Source: Lineus longissimus (taxonomy: Eukaryota; Nemertea; Pilidiophora; Heteronemertea; Lineidae). From it: a DNA stretch of 64,000 nucleotides. The notes beneath the pieces are model-generated. The model ran no database searches. It saw only the letters and a list, made by a program, of their open reading frames with translations, and had not been told where the DNA came from. The stretch covers positions 8,189,001-8,253,000 of the forward strand of contig NC_088326.1 of the NCBI RefSeq assembly GCF_910592395.1. Reading direction: 5' to 3'. Shown here piece after piece: positions 47,238-58,034 of this stretch (the first letter of the stretch is position 1; each line of letters opens with the position of its first letter). Both the position numbers and the translations under genes were made by a program.

Positions 47238-50200
47238 ATGGATTGTACAAGTGAAGATACTGCCGAACCGCCGGAGAAGAGGACTAAAACCCTGAAGAAG
47301 CTGAGGAAAGACCGGGGAAAACGATGTGTTGTTTATGGATGCGGTAACACCACATCAAATAGTGAATTCGGAGCGCATTTGTTTCCTGATAGAGCTGATG
47401 ATTCTCGGAGATTTAAAGCTTGGTGCAGGGTCGTTTCCCACTCCCGTTCAGATTTCGTTTGGACCAAAAATGCAGTGATATGTAGTGAACATTTTCCCGA
47501 CGATATGACCAACAGTGTGTCCAGGCAAATGCAGAAAGAAATGCTGGCGAAGGCATATCAGAAAGATGCCAAGGACATCAAAGTGAACTGGAGCCTGGCC
47601 GACGATGCGATCCCGTCCGTTTCACTTCTCCCCAGCAAGCCGAAACACGGGACCCCTGCAGTCACAGAACGTCCGAAAGCTACACGAAGCCCTCTCACCC
47701 CAGTTCCTGGTCCTTCATCAGACATTTTTACGACCCCCAAATTGACTGGAAGTCAAAATGCCGTCGTGATAAGGGAGAGAAAACGAGTAAGTCTTGTTTT
47801 GTTTACATTCTTGTTATGCTTATTATGCATTGTACTCATTGTAGGCCTATGTATGAAGCATCACACAGGAACAGTCATGACAGTATAAGGCCCATACATT
47901 TCCTTACTTCCTGACGGATGCATAGAGCAGTTAGACAATATAAGACGAGATAATCAGGGGTAGACTGACATGTGGGACAATCACTGGCAATAATTTCATT
48001 CTTTTTACAATTACATAGGACGTGGAGGCTGCTGGTGCTTGGAAGGAAGCCATGGATTTCCAAGCTGCTATCGAAGCTGATGTCAGTGATGATGAAGATG
48101 GTGGTCAGGAATCTGTGGTGAGTTGAGAATCAAACTAACAAGCTGACATTACTCTGGATGGAACAGTAAAAAATTCCCCCATCATCATTTCCTTCCAGGT
48201 GAAAGAAAACATTTTGTCTCTTTTACTCAATATTTCGGAACAGAATTTACAACAAGCAGCCATGTAACTAGACTTGACTATGCATAGCAAAAAGTTGAAT
48301 TCATGAAACAAAGTTTTGGCAATGGTTTTTATTTGAGCTCTTTACTCCACCTTTTCAGCCTTGTCAGACCAAAAGTCAATTCACCCAAGTGAATAGGCGA
48401 ATTCGGCGACCAAAGCATCGTTCGATGAGGGTGCACACAAATTATGAAAAACCAAAGACCAAGGTGACAGTCTCAATAGGTTAGTATTTTTAAAGCATAA
48501 TATACTAATATTGGTCATAAAACAGGGCGACTCCATAAACAAGTAGCTTTTGCCAAATTGAACACAATAATAGAATTTATTAGGGAACTGAGACAAGTTT
48601 GAGAAACTTTTTGTTTTTATATTCAGGAACACAAACAGATGAAAAGGTGTGCAGCATTTCCAGCATTGATGTCAAGCCAAATGTTTCCTCATCAGGTAAA
48701 GCTTTTATGTAATGATGTTTTCAGAGAAATGAAAAAGACAAACTGTGAAAGATCTCCGTCTATGTCTAGATAATATGTTGGAACTGAACGCGGGAAATTT
48801 TCACAGCATCTGCATGTTGTCTCACTGTCAAGAATCTATCCGATTAGTTTTAACATAAAATCGATATGATATTGCATGTTCTAATGCTACATGTATATTG
48901 AATTTTACAGAAACACCAACTGGAACTGACCCTGACCACCTTCCAAACATAGCCACAGGAAATTGCCCTCAAGCCAAATCAGCTTCAAATGAAATGGAGG
49001 ATGGACCTGGGTCAGAATCGTCTGATGATGAATCTCTTGAAGATACGGTTGATCCCCTTGACAAGAGCTATGAACCAGCAGAGAGCGACATCAGCAGCGA
49101 GGAGGTCTCTGATGAAGAATTCAACTTCATTGATAATGAGAATGAGTGAGTATTTTACTACATTTATGTAACACTACAGTGTCCTTGCATTGAAGAAGGT
49201 TGTCTAAAACATAATCATGTAATCTGATATAAGCCATCTCAACATAACAAAAAACAATATAGCATCTAAATGTTATTTCCAGGAATTTCTATAAAAAGGG
49301 GCCCAACACTGGCAACAGCTTGTACGATCATTTTTAAAAAACAGCCTTGTAAATTTACCAGTGATATTGACCAGTCCACAAAACTGATCCTTTTATATAG
49401 TCATCACCAACACAGATCATGCAGATTGGAATTTTTCCTGTGCTTTTGACTTTTGTGTATTCTTTGTGAATTTTCTCTCGATTTTTCCGTAGGAAAGATG
49501 ATCCACACTGTGAGACGAAGTACCTGGTGTTCCACTCGAAATTGATGGAACTCTTCAAGATATGTCCTGTATGCTGTTCCCCAGCCAAGAGACACATCAG
49601 GACCCTAGGGACATATCTATCCATTAAGCAATGTTGTTCCAATAAACTATGTTCTTTTGAAAGGTAAGATTGAAGGAAATCCTGTATTTTTGTATGAAAA
49701 TTGTTGTCATGTTTTTTTCCCGGATTGCCAAAATTTTGGCTAACCAAGTACATCAATCAATTAATACATCTTTCAGCATTAGTGTGACTAAATAATAGCT
49801 CGGTGTTTAATAGTGTTTTCTCCAGAGTCCTTTTCACTTGGTACATATTGTGTCATGCTGAACATTGCTTTCATTTCAGATTTTGGGAGAGCCAACCATT
49901 TATCAACCGTATTCCAGCTGGAAACTTGCTGCTCTCCAGTGCCATCCTCTTCGCCGGTTCAACTGCAGCCAAAACGCTGAAAGTCTTCAGTTATCTTGGA
50001 TGCCAAGCGATAAAACGGGGCACCTTCTACCAGCACCAGAGGCAATACCTGTGGCCGGCAGTGATGACAGTGTGGCGGGAGAACCAGCAGGAAGTGTTGC
50101 AGCAAGTGAAAGATTCCAGGAAGCCAGTTGTTGTTGGAGGGGATGGTAGATCAGACAGCCCAGGGCATTGTGCAAAATACGGCTCCTACTCTCTCCTGGA

Positions 50201-52112
50201 GTTGAATGTCAACCGCATTTTGGATGTGCAATTAGTTCAAGTAAGTAAAATTATAATTATTGCTTTTCAATTACACAGGCGATATAAAAGAAAATTGTAC
50301 ATGTAAATATGGATCAGTAAACCTTGTTTTCAGATTATCATGAAGAAGATCACATTAGATTACATTGTTGATATCATACTGTTGCCGTTAAATGATGATA
50401 ATCATACATAAAATGTCAACAACATGGATTTTATTGGAGAGTTTGTTCTTATTGTAATGTACTTTGTGGAACACTCCTCCAGATTGTACATGTAACTAGA
50501 TTTTAATTTGATTCCATGAAATTGATATGCACATTAGGACAAAAGTATCAATCTCCATACCTCATCTCTTTCAGTCGAATGAAGAGGGCGTCAACCATAG
50601 TATTAACATGGAGAAGGAAGGGTTGATTCGATGTGTTAGATACCTGGAAACGGAGGATGTCACTATTTCAAAAATAGTGACTGATCGGCATGTCCAAATC
50701 AACAAGTGGCTCAGAGAAAATCTACCGGATACAGACCATCGTTTTGACGTCTGGCATTTGGCCAAGAGTAAGTGTCCGTAGTGTCTACATATTATATTAG
50801 GCATGAAATTATTTAGAGTACAGTACTGTTCTTAGATTGAACTTTTCAGCCTGGTCCAGTGTGGAGATTTGTTAGAAAAGTGAATGCACGAGTCAAGAGA
50901 AACACTTTACAAAAATGAATGTCATAGTCCATAGCAAATTGACAATTGCTAGAATTATTAGGACTGTTCTCCTTTTTTCCAGGTTTGAAGAAGAAGGTTG
51001 ACAAGGCTTCAAAGGAGAAAAACTGTGGGATTTTAGAGGAGTGGCGGAGGTCTATAATCAATCACCTTTACTGGTGCGCTGCAACAACTCCAGATGGGGA
51101 CCCAAATATGATGCTGGCCAAGTGGTTGTCGTTGGACAACCACATGCACAACAAACACAAAGGACATGGAGGGGTATATCCGAAGTGCGGCCATGGTCGA
51201 TTAGTTGGGCGGCAGAAGGGCACGAAGTGGCTTGAACAAGGTGAGTATTTCTCGAATTGATATCGAAGACCCCTCGGGTATCGACTTGAGTGGACATGCA
51301 TCACGACATGCACAAAGTTTTTGGAGAGATGTTTCAAAACAAAACTCTCGGATAGAATGGTCTGTCTTCTAGTGATAAAATGAACATCAAATTATTTGTG
51401 TGACCTATTCACATTTTCAAATTTCAGGATCGGCAGCATCAGTGAAAGCTGGCAACATTATTGACAATGCCTACTTCAAACCTCTTTGACTCTTTCTGGG
51501 CAGATATCAAGCAGTCAAGCTGCCCATAATCCATTCTTCAGAAATGTCTTATATCATACATGTACGGTATACATAAGAGGAAGTAAATTGCAAAGTTGTA
51601 TAAAATAATTGTATTTTTAGATCATTAAATGTACAAATCACACACCCAGTCAATGGGTGAAGACTAGCAAATGCTTTTACTGAAAACTCCATACAGTACA
51701 CTAGGCCTTTCTGTACAAAACTGAAGTAAAAGCATTTACAAGTCTTTATTCATATCACCCTTTGTTTCTAGAATACATGTAAGGTAACAGTGACAAAAAG
51801 ACAGATTTTATAAGTTTTCAAAGAGTGCGAGACATGACAAAGAGTGAATATAGGTTCGTGCTTGACAGATGCTTTACAAGATAAAATTTTCCTTTCATTT
51901 CAGGTTATGTCGACAAGTTGATGGTAGAAGTTCAGCGCCGGTGCAGAGAGAACGACTTTGACTTTGAGGACAACAATATCTACATACCACCAGCACTCTG
52001 TAGCTCATATGATCACCCTAATAAGGCTGAAGCTGTTGACAGCTATAACGAAAGACACAAGCGATACTCCAAATCATGTTACATCCAGCCTTCACGAAAA
52101 TCCACTCGTTGA
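47238..52112 (+). pseudogene. Kolobok THAP-DDE transposase, catalytic C-terminal exon missing
   Basis: Ten exons join with consistent phases: 47238-47786, 48019-48117, 48359-48479, 48627-48695, 48911-49145, 49493-49663, 49880-50240, 50575-50767, 50983-51240 and 51428-51489, about 705 aa to TGA 51487-51489. A THAP domain starts it (C30, C35, C82, H85, with AHLFPD and AVICSEHF). Later come CPVCCSPAKRH, VVVGGDGRSDSPGHCAKYGS (first D), IVTDRHVQI (second D), HRFDVWHLAK and RRSIINHLYWCA. The block expected next, which carries the catalytic Glu, was not found; the tenth exon encodes an unrelated short end. A further exon, 51904-52112 (YVDKLMVEVQRRC onward), looks like the original C terminus. So an internal exon has been lost, and cleavage activity is unlikely. 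Confidence 0.8.
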
Positions 52113-52241
52113 ATCCGTGTACATAAATCTATAGAGATTCATGTTCATGAACAATCCAATGGCACAAGTATTGCATGACACTGGCATGACTGGGTGATAT
52201 GAATAAACACTAGTGAATGCTTTGTGATACATTCTATAAAT

Positions 52242-53541
52242 CTAGTCATCCAATGTTAGGTATTTGAAACCAACTGCATCCCCAAGAACATAAAATCTTA
52301 ACCGGATCTTCTCCAAAGCACATGCTGGTAGGGGCACTCGATTCTTTTTCCCAAGGAATCCCCAGCACCACCTGACGAGTTGACGATAGGCAACGTATCT
52401 ATATTTCCTGAAAGATAATGCATAACATTAGTAAAGGAGTAAGGTATATGCATGACCAATATATCACTAGACGTATGTTTTGTTAGTCATGTTGTGACTG
52501 ACTACTCTTCATTATGTATTATGAGTGCAATATTTTTTGATCATTTGTAATAACATTAGGAATGAAAATATATTATCAATATTGAATGAAATACAAGTAT
52601 CACGTACTCATTTGTTTCTCCATCTACTGCCGCCCGATATTGCTGCTTGTAATGGGAGTAGGCAGTCTGTAGCACCCACACATCAAGGCAATTGGACTGG
52701 AACCCGGGATGTTCGGTGATGCACCGAATGTTTCCGCCATGTTCCTCGTTGTACGCCTCAATTTTCCTCAAAATTGGTTCCTTTTCATGGCAACAGGCAT
52801 TTTCTATTGGGACATCTTGCACCTCACATTTGTCACCACATATGCACCTAAAAAGAAAATATCACACATTATATTTATAAACAAGGCAAAGGTGTCTTCC
52901 ACATCCAGTGCAGTCCAGCTAGCTGCCAATGCATGATGTGTGTGCTTAGTATGGTTCATTAGTAAACAAAGTGATAACATAACATTAGCTAAACGAAAAC
53001 GGCAAGTTAGGCATTTGTAGGCACTGCTGCAGCAATATCCAGTCAACTAACATGGAAGCAAGAACTTATAACGCAAAAAGGAAGCCAAGCTCAAGCTGTA
53101 CAATGAGCGAAATTGAAAGTCCGAAAATCAATTGTCGGACAAGTGTTTCGAAGCATCCAACGAAAAACGCTGCTAATGCACTTCGAGACCAGACAAATAG
53201 CGACAATGGATAAGGAGACCGTGAGATCTACGTGATTTGTACCATTTGTAACTGATAATATTGTCAAAAATGCATTTTTGCATCCAGCAATTCACGTACC
53301 AGTTTTGCTCCTCCATACGAAGTCGCCAGAATCTATCTTCCTCTTCCTCGTCATCAACATCCTCGCCTTCTTCCATATCCTCAAAACTGCCTTCAACAAC
53401 GGGCTCGAACTGGTAGCCAAGAATGACACCAGTTACCACTGATTCATCTCCACTATCCGTGAAATTACTCGAGGATGTTACAACGCTAGCATTATCACTA
53501 TCAGAAACTTGAAAATCACTTATTGCGCTCGAGTCCGACAT
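52242..53541 (-). CDS. P2RX7 intracellular-domain-like protein of Kolobok, intact, 215 aa
   Basis: Three minus-strand exons, 53541-53300, 52847-52608 and 52407-52242, join in phase (2 and 2) to a stop at 52242. The N-terminal half is acidic and disordered (EDMEEGEDVDDEEEEDRFW). The rest matches the zinc-binding ballast domain at the cytoplasmic end of animal P2X7 receptors: QFEPVVE, NWCICGDKC, ENACCHEKEP, IRCITEHPGFQSNCLDVWVL, YVAYRQLVRWCWGFLGKKNR and PLPACALEKIR. No transmembrane segment is present, so it is not a receptor. Such proteins accompany Kolobok-type transposases in many invertebrates as far as I recall; their role is unknown, perhaps DNA or protein binding. The frame is intact although the neighbouring transposase is not. 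Confidence 0.82.
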
Positions 53542-53589
53542 GTTGAATGTGTACACAGGCACTGTGGGTGAAAACGAGGCCGAGAGAGC

Positions 53590-53621
53590 TGTCCATTTCG
53601 TGACGTCATCGTAATGGCGGC
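53590..53621 (-). promoter_or_regulatory. Right subterminal promoter-like block of Kolobok
   Basis: On the minus strand it reads GCCGCCATTACG then ATGACGTCACGA and ATGGACA, matching the left block at 47028-47060. It lies about 50-80 bp upstream of the partner gene ATG (53541). Confidence 0.5.
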
Positions 53622-53808
53622 CAGGCGAACCGTGTTTTTACTGTGATTATTAGCAGACGACGCAAAACAGTGATGAGACCGAAACAAAAACTGTTAAAAG
53701 TAAGGAAAGGAGTGGGCAAACACAAAAAAAATTATGTTCACTCAAATTTGACTATAATAAGTGATTCAAAAATGCAAAGTTGTCCTGAGCTCTGAAGTCT
53801 CTCTTTAA

Positions 53809-54419
53809 TTCCTGGCCAATAGGCCCCCATTGCATTTGCATATCCGGTAGTGTGACATTTAATTTGGATTTAGTAGTGCATTTCCTTTTCAGAATCCGAC
53901 CCAGTTTCTGCCTTGTGCACATAATATAATACATGATATACAATGCAATATCTGACAATGTAATATTTGTGAGCTGTCGCTAGACATTATTCATATCACT
54001 CTCAATTTTTGTACACCGTACTACCTTGTACTTCAATTTCATCTTGGCTTTTTATCACCATATCTACATTTACCAACTACCAGCATTTTACTAGTGCCAC
54101 CATAGAGTAAAGAAAACATTAAAATCATCCTTGGAGGTTCCTGATTTAATCAAAAAGGTCAAAATAACCTTCAATAAGGTTAAATTCATTGTGAAACATG
54201 CAATAGCTATCAAAACAAGTAGTCATTAGTCAACCAAAGAAAGATTTGTGCCCTGTCCGCCATGCTTTTGTCCTGTCCGACACGTTCTGCGATTGGTTTT
54301 AAATTTCCCATGAGGTGTGTCATTTTTCTTTTAAAAATTTCTTCATGATATTACTGTATACTGCCTTAGGTAGGAGGAAAATGAATCCTGTTTTCATAAG
54401 TCTCTTAGTTTGGAAAAAT
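53809..54419. other. Spacer between Kolobok and repeat R copy B
   Basis: No gene was seen. A CTGTCCGACAC motif near 54270 is one of three copies of GTCCTGTCCGACAC in this neighbourhood. Confidence 0.4.
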
Positions 54420-55535
54420 GAAATGGCCAGGGCCATTGTGCTCACCTCATGTGGAGGAAAGATGGATAAAGAGCATGGTATTGTGTCATGTAGTGTTAGG
54501 TTTGATGTAGGTCCAAGCAATTACAATTTCCCCAAAATGGCCAATTTACAGTACATTCGACCTCTGTGACCTTGAAAAGTAGGTCAAATCAAAGAAGACC
54601 CGGGTGACAAATTGAATGGTTGTTAGAATTAGATGTACCTATGATATAAAATTGGTGCCAATCGGGCAAGTCATTACTAGGAAAAATGGCATTTTGATGA
54701 ATTTAGGATTTGGCCCCCTCCCTGGAGGCCAAACGGCAAATCAGATCGCACCAAACTTCGGTACCTGAGATCACCTGACCAAGGGGTACATGTGTACTTA
54801 ATTTGTGATCAATAGTCATTGCAGTTAAGAAACGTGCCATAGTTACGGCCTGACGGCGAATTTACGTTATTTGACCTCTGTGACCTTAACAAGAAGGTCA
54901 AATTAAAAACCTGTGTGACATATACTGTATGGTGGTTAGATGTACCCATGATATCAAATTGGTGGCAATCGGGCAAGAAGTTAAGGAATAATCACATTTT
55001 TAAGGTTTTTGGATTTTGCCCCCTGGTGGTCAAGTGGTGAATCATATTGGACCAAACTTCGGTCCCTAAGATCACCTGACTAAGGGGTAAATGTGTACCA
55101 AATTTGGTATCAATAGTCATTGCAGTTTAGAAACGTGCCATCGTTACATCCTAACGGCCAATTTACACCATTTGACCTCTGTGACCTTGAAAAGGAGGTC
55201 AAATCAAAAACCTGGAGGATATATGATGCACCTTTGCTAGAAGTACCTACCATATTTTTTTCAAAATTTTCCGACTACTATTGAGGGAGATATTGCATAT
55301 TTTCACTTTTAACGTTTGGCCCCCTGGTGGCCAAACCATGAAACGAATCGGACCGAAACTTGGTCTCCAAGGTGTCATTACATAAGGGTACATGTGTACC
55401 AAGTTTCAACTCAATAGCTCTAACAGTTACGAAACGTGCCCTGCTAACGGACGACGGACGATGACGACGACGACGACGGACGACGGACGCCACGGTATGG
55501 GATAAGCTCACCTCTGCTAAGAGGTGAGCTAAAAA
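54420..55535. repeat. Repeat R, copy B, uninterrupted, about 1.1 kb
   Basis: It starts GAAATGGCCAGGGCCATTG then TGCTCACC, and ends with a perfect hairpin and TAAAAA. Three modules of about 300 bp carry GAAACGTGCC near 54826, 55126 and 55431. A run of GACGACGACGG precedes the 3' hairpin. The clean ends make this the best reference copy in the window. No coding frame was found. Confidence 0.8.
55505..55530. repeat. Terminal hairpin of repeat R copy B
   Basis: AGCTCACCTCT, loop GCTA, AGAGGTGAGCT: 11-bp perfect arms. Copy A (ACTCCCCTACGGTGAGCC) and copy C (CTCATCTCTCTCGAGGTGAG) keep decayed versions, so the hairpin is probably the true 3' end of the element. A 3' hairpin is reminiscent of Helitron ends, but the following CTRR-T context was not found. 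Confidence 0.75.
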
Positions 55536-55939
55536 CTAAACTTTTTACACCTGAGTTGTGTCGGACAGGACACTTGACTACTACGAGCTGAAATTAAGAG
55601 GGCATTGAAATTGGAAACTGAAAAAAAAACTTGGTGTGTTATCTACTTAGACATGAAACCTAACCTGTCAACAAGAAAAAAGTATCAGAAATCAAATACA
55701 ACTGTCCGAGAGAATTAAGACAATCAAGTGTCCTGTCCGACACATTGATTTTCAATGTTTCGTGTGAAAAACTGAATTTGCATAATGAAGAAGTGGAAAT
55801 TTTGACCCAGATTTTTTATTTCCAGTAGGTTCAGACATCTCTCTAACATGTCCAATTGATATTGACATTGATATTTTGCTAAGATTCCAACATTTACATT
55901 TTTAATACCACTTCCAAAATACCATGAAATGGCCCCCGG

Positions 55940-56110
55940 CCACATAGTGTTCGGGCAGCAGCTACCTCCACTGCCAAAGCGGCTAATGTTCCACTCACTA
56001 CGATACTCAGCACGGCTGGGTGGAGCAGTAAAGACACTTTTGCAAAATACTATGATAAGAAAGTAGAGGCTGGCGTTTTTGAAGAAGCACTATTGCAAAA
56101 GGTGCAATAG
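55940..56110 (+). pseudogene. Tyrosine recombinase C-terminal fragment (DIRS/Ngaro- or Crypton-like)
   Basis: The frame reads PHSVRAAATSTAKAANVPL, ILSTAGWSSKDTFAKYYDKK and ends at TAG 56108-56110. H-x-x-R, a G-W, and the terminal Y in a TF-x-x-Y-Y context are the last three catalytic positions of tyrosine recombinases, in the order and spacing seen in animal DIRS, Ngaro and Crypton proteins. The upstream R-K part was not found within the window. No split direct repeats or telomere-like targets were seen, so the class is open. Confidence 0.65.
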
Positions 56111-56294
56111 GAATATTTGTGAAGTAAATAATTCATGGTTTTGAAAGGGACTGGAAATTGAGTAATACTAGTATTCATTACCGTACTCCAAAGTTTCATA
56201 TTTTGGTTATCAAAGGTCACTCTTTGCTGTGGAAAGAGTTTCGTATTTGGTCATTATGTCAGATGGCTGTGTTTGTTTTTATTTCTTCTCAATA

Positions 56295-56632
56295 AAAAAG
56301 ACTCGTGACCTTGAAAAGTAGGTCAAATCAAAAACCCGTGTGATATACCATCGTCATAATGTGTACCTATGATGAAATTTAGTGATGATCAAGTCCTTAG
56401 TTAGGGAGATATACATTTGTAGCACTTACCGGGTTTTCAGTTCTAGCCACCTAGCAGCAAAATCAAGAATCGAACCAGACCAAAATTCGGTCTCCCAGGT
56501 GTGATTTCCTAGGGGAATATATGTACAAAGTTTCAAGTCGATAGCTCCAGTAGACGAGTCTTGCTAAGGGACGACGACAGACGCTGCGTCATAATATAAA
56601 CTCATCTCTCTCGAGGTGAGCTAAAAATCAGT
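56295..56632. repeat. Repeat R, copy C, truncated
   Basis: It begins in the GTGACCTTGAAAAGTAGGTC phrase, contains one module without the GAAACGTGCC core, and ends GAGGTGAGCTAAAAA after a GACGACGACAGACG stretch. It lacks the 5' GCCATTGTGCTCACC end. Confidence 0.7.
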
Positions 56633-57944
56633 GAAAACTGCAAAATGGTTACTTGCCTATATCGAGCTTGTTCCTTTTCCATGATACTTTTATCAACGAG
56701 GTAGTTCAATGGCTTTCTCATCATTATTCACGTCCATCTTGATGGGATTACTTACCTTTTAACTGTGCTGCATCCAGGGCTACTAAATTCCACGACAAAT
56801 TCTTTTGTGGAAATGCACAGATGCTTCATGAAATCAAACTGTCTCAGGGACAACTGTACAGACCTAAAACAAAGAATTAAAACTCGTAAAATGCTGAGGA
56901 AAAAGGCTGAACATGCTCACGTATCGATACCATAGGGCTATAGATCTTAAAAAACAAGAAGCCCAATAGGGCCTGCCACTCAAATGATCAATACTAAATA
57001 GAACAACTATACTGTGCTGTACTTACCAAATTAATCATTATGGCAGATTTTTTTCGGTACAGGATGCGTTTGTTTCAGTCCAAATGTTGTTGAGGGATAT
57101 CTGTGGGTGTCCTCACACTAGAGTTTGATAACTCTCCATGGTAGAACGATACTAATTATTCAAACTGGCAGACCATTCTGCAGGGGAATGTTTTAAATGG
57201 CGACATTTCTCCAAAGTTCCTCCAGATTGAAGGTCTGGCACATTGCCTGGACTAAATTAGAGCATGTTCATGCAGCAAGCTGAGCAATCTCAACTGGAAC
57301 ATTTCACTATCCTTCCTTTCACTGTTGGCCAAAATTATTTTTCGAATACACATGTACTTCTTTCTAAAGTTTTTACAAGAGGGTTGTTCATGGCTTCTTC
57401 TGTTCTGCTTGGAAAAAAGTCACAGACACTGCGAATTCTGAACTCAGTCCTCATCAAATTTCAGACTGTCCCGTGTGTAGAAAATCTTACTGATGCTTTA
57501 AAAACATTGAAAAGTTCTGTTCTATTTGTTGCATTGCATCACTGGTATTCCACCCCGACACATAATACATGAGAAGTCGATAACGGCTCTCAGGAACCTG
57601 AAATTAGCAAGTAAGGTTATCAGTGAATATACATGATATAACTAGCGTATTCGATTACTAGCGCGACGCTTGCGCGAGCAAGCACCAAGGTGCGTTCTTT
57701 TTAGTACTGGCGCCTCATCTCGCGCACACTCTGTTGCGCTCGCATCCAAAACTGCATATTTGGCGGGATTGTTAATTTATTCACACCATGACTCATAGGC
57801 AGTTAAGCACAACGCAGTGTTTTCTTTCATTATTTAAAGGTGATATGCTTCACGTATCCAGTACAGGCGAGACTATACTCCAAACATACCGCTGCAACTT
57901 CCGTGCCAATTTCTTAAGTGTCATATTTTTAGCACATAGGGTTG
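56633..57944. other. Spacer, no firm gene
   Basis: A minus-strand segment at 56877-56756 is bordered by TTTTAG and GTAAGTAATC and reads SVQLSLRQFDFMKHLCIS, so it could be a lone exon, but no partner exon was found. A 102-residue plus frame at 57264-57572 has no recognised domain. A GC-rich patch follows at 57660-57760. Confidence 0.3.
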
Positions 57945-58034
57945 ATGGGAGACTGCTAAAATGTGGAATCTGCCAACCAGTAAAGTGAGGATAGATACAA
58001 TCATTCCCAATTCCACATTTTAGCAGTCTCCCAT
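57945..58034. repeat. Perfect 25-bp inverted repeat, 40-base loop
   Basis: ATGGGAGACTGCTAAAATGT plus five more bases at 57945-57969 is exactly complementary to 58010-58034. As RNA from either strand it would fold into a 25-bp stem with a 40-base loop. It could be a MITE relic, a small-RNA precursor or a chance-preserved recent inverted duplication. Confidence 0.85.

Larger units (their letters stand above)
46848..53804 (+). mobile_element. Kolobok element, complete ends, 6957 bp, TTAA target
   Basis: The terminal 12 bp AGAGAGACTTCA at 46848-46859 are perfectly inverted at 53793-53804, and TTAA flanks both ends (46844-46847 and 53805-53808). TTAA targets plus a THAP-domain transposase identify the Kolobok superfamily. 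A second inverted block lies inside the ends (47028-47060 and 53590-53621) and includes ATGACGTCACGA. The element encodes a THAP/DDE transposase on the plus strand and a P2RX7-like protein on the minus strand, converging near 52.1-52.2 kb. Confidence 0.92.

Noticed and set aside
56656-56877. Possible minus-strand host exons (SVQLSLRQFDF and KPLNYLVDKSIMEKEQ)
   Set aside because: Only the first has clean splice borders, the second lies too close to be a separate exon, and neither shows a recognisable family.
57264-57572. 102-residue plus-strand frame
   Set aside because: No domain, no splice support and composition like the surrounding spacer.
57668-57683. GCTTGCGCGAGCAAGC hairpin as a terminator or RNA element
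   Set aside because: Six-base arms in a GC-rich patch are expected by chance and have no context.
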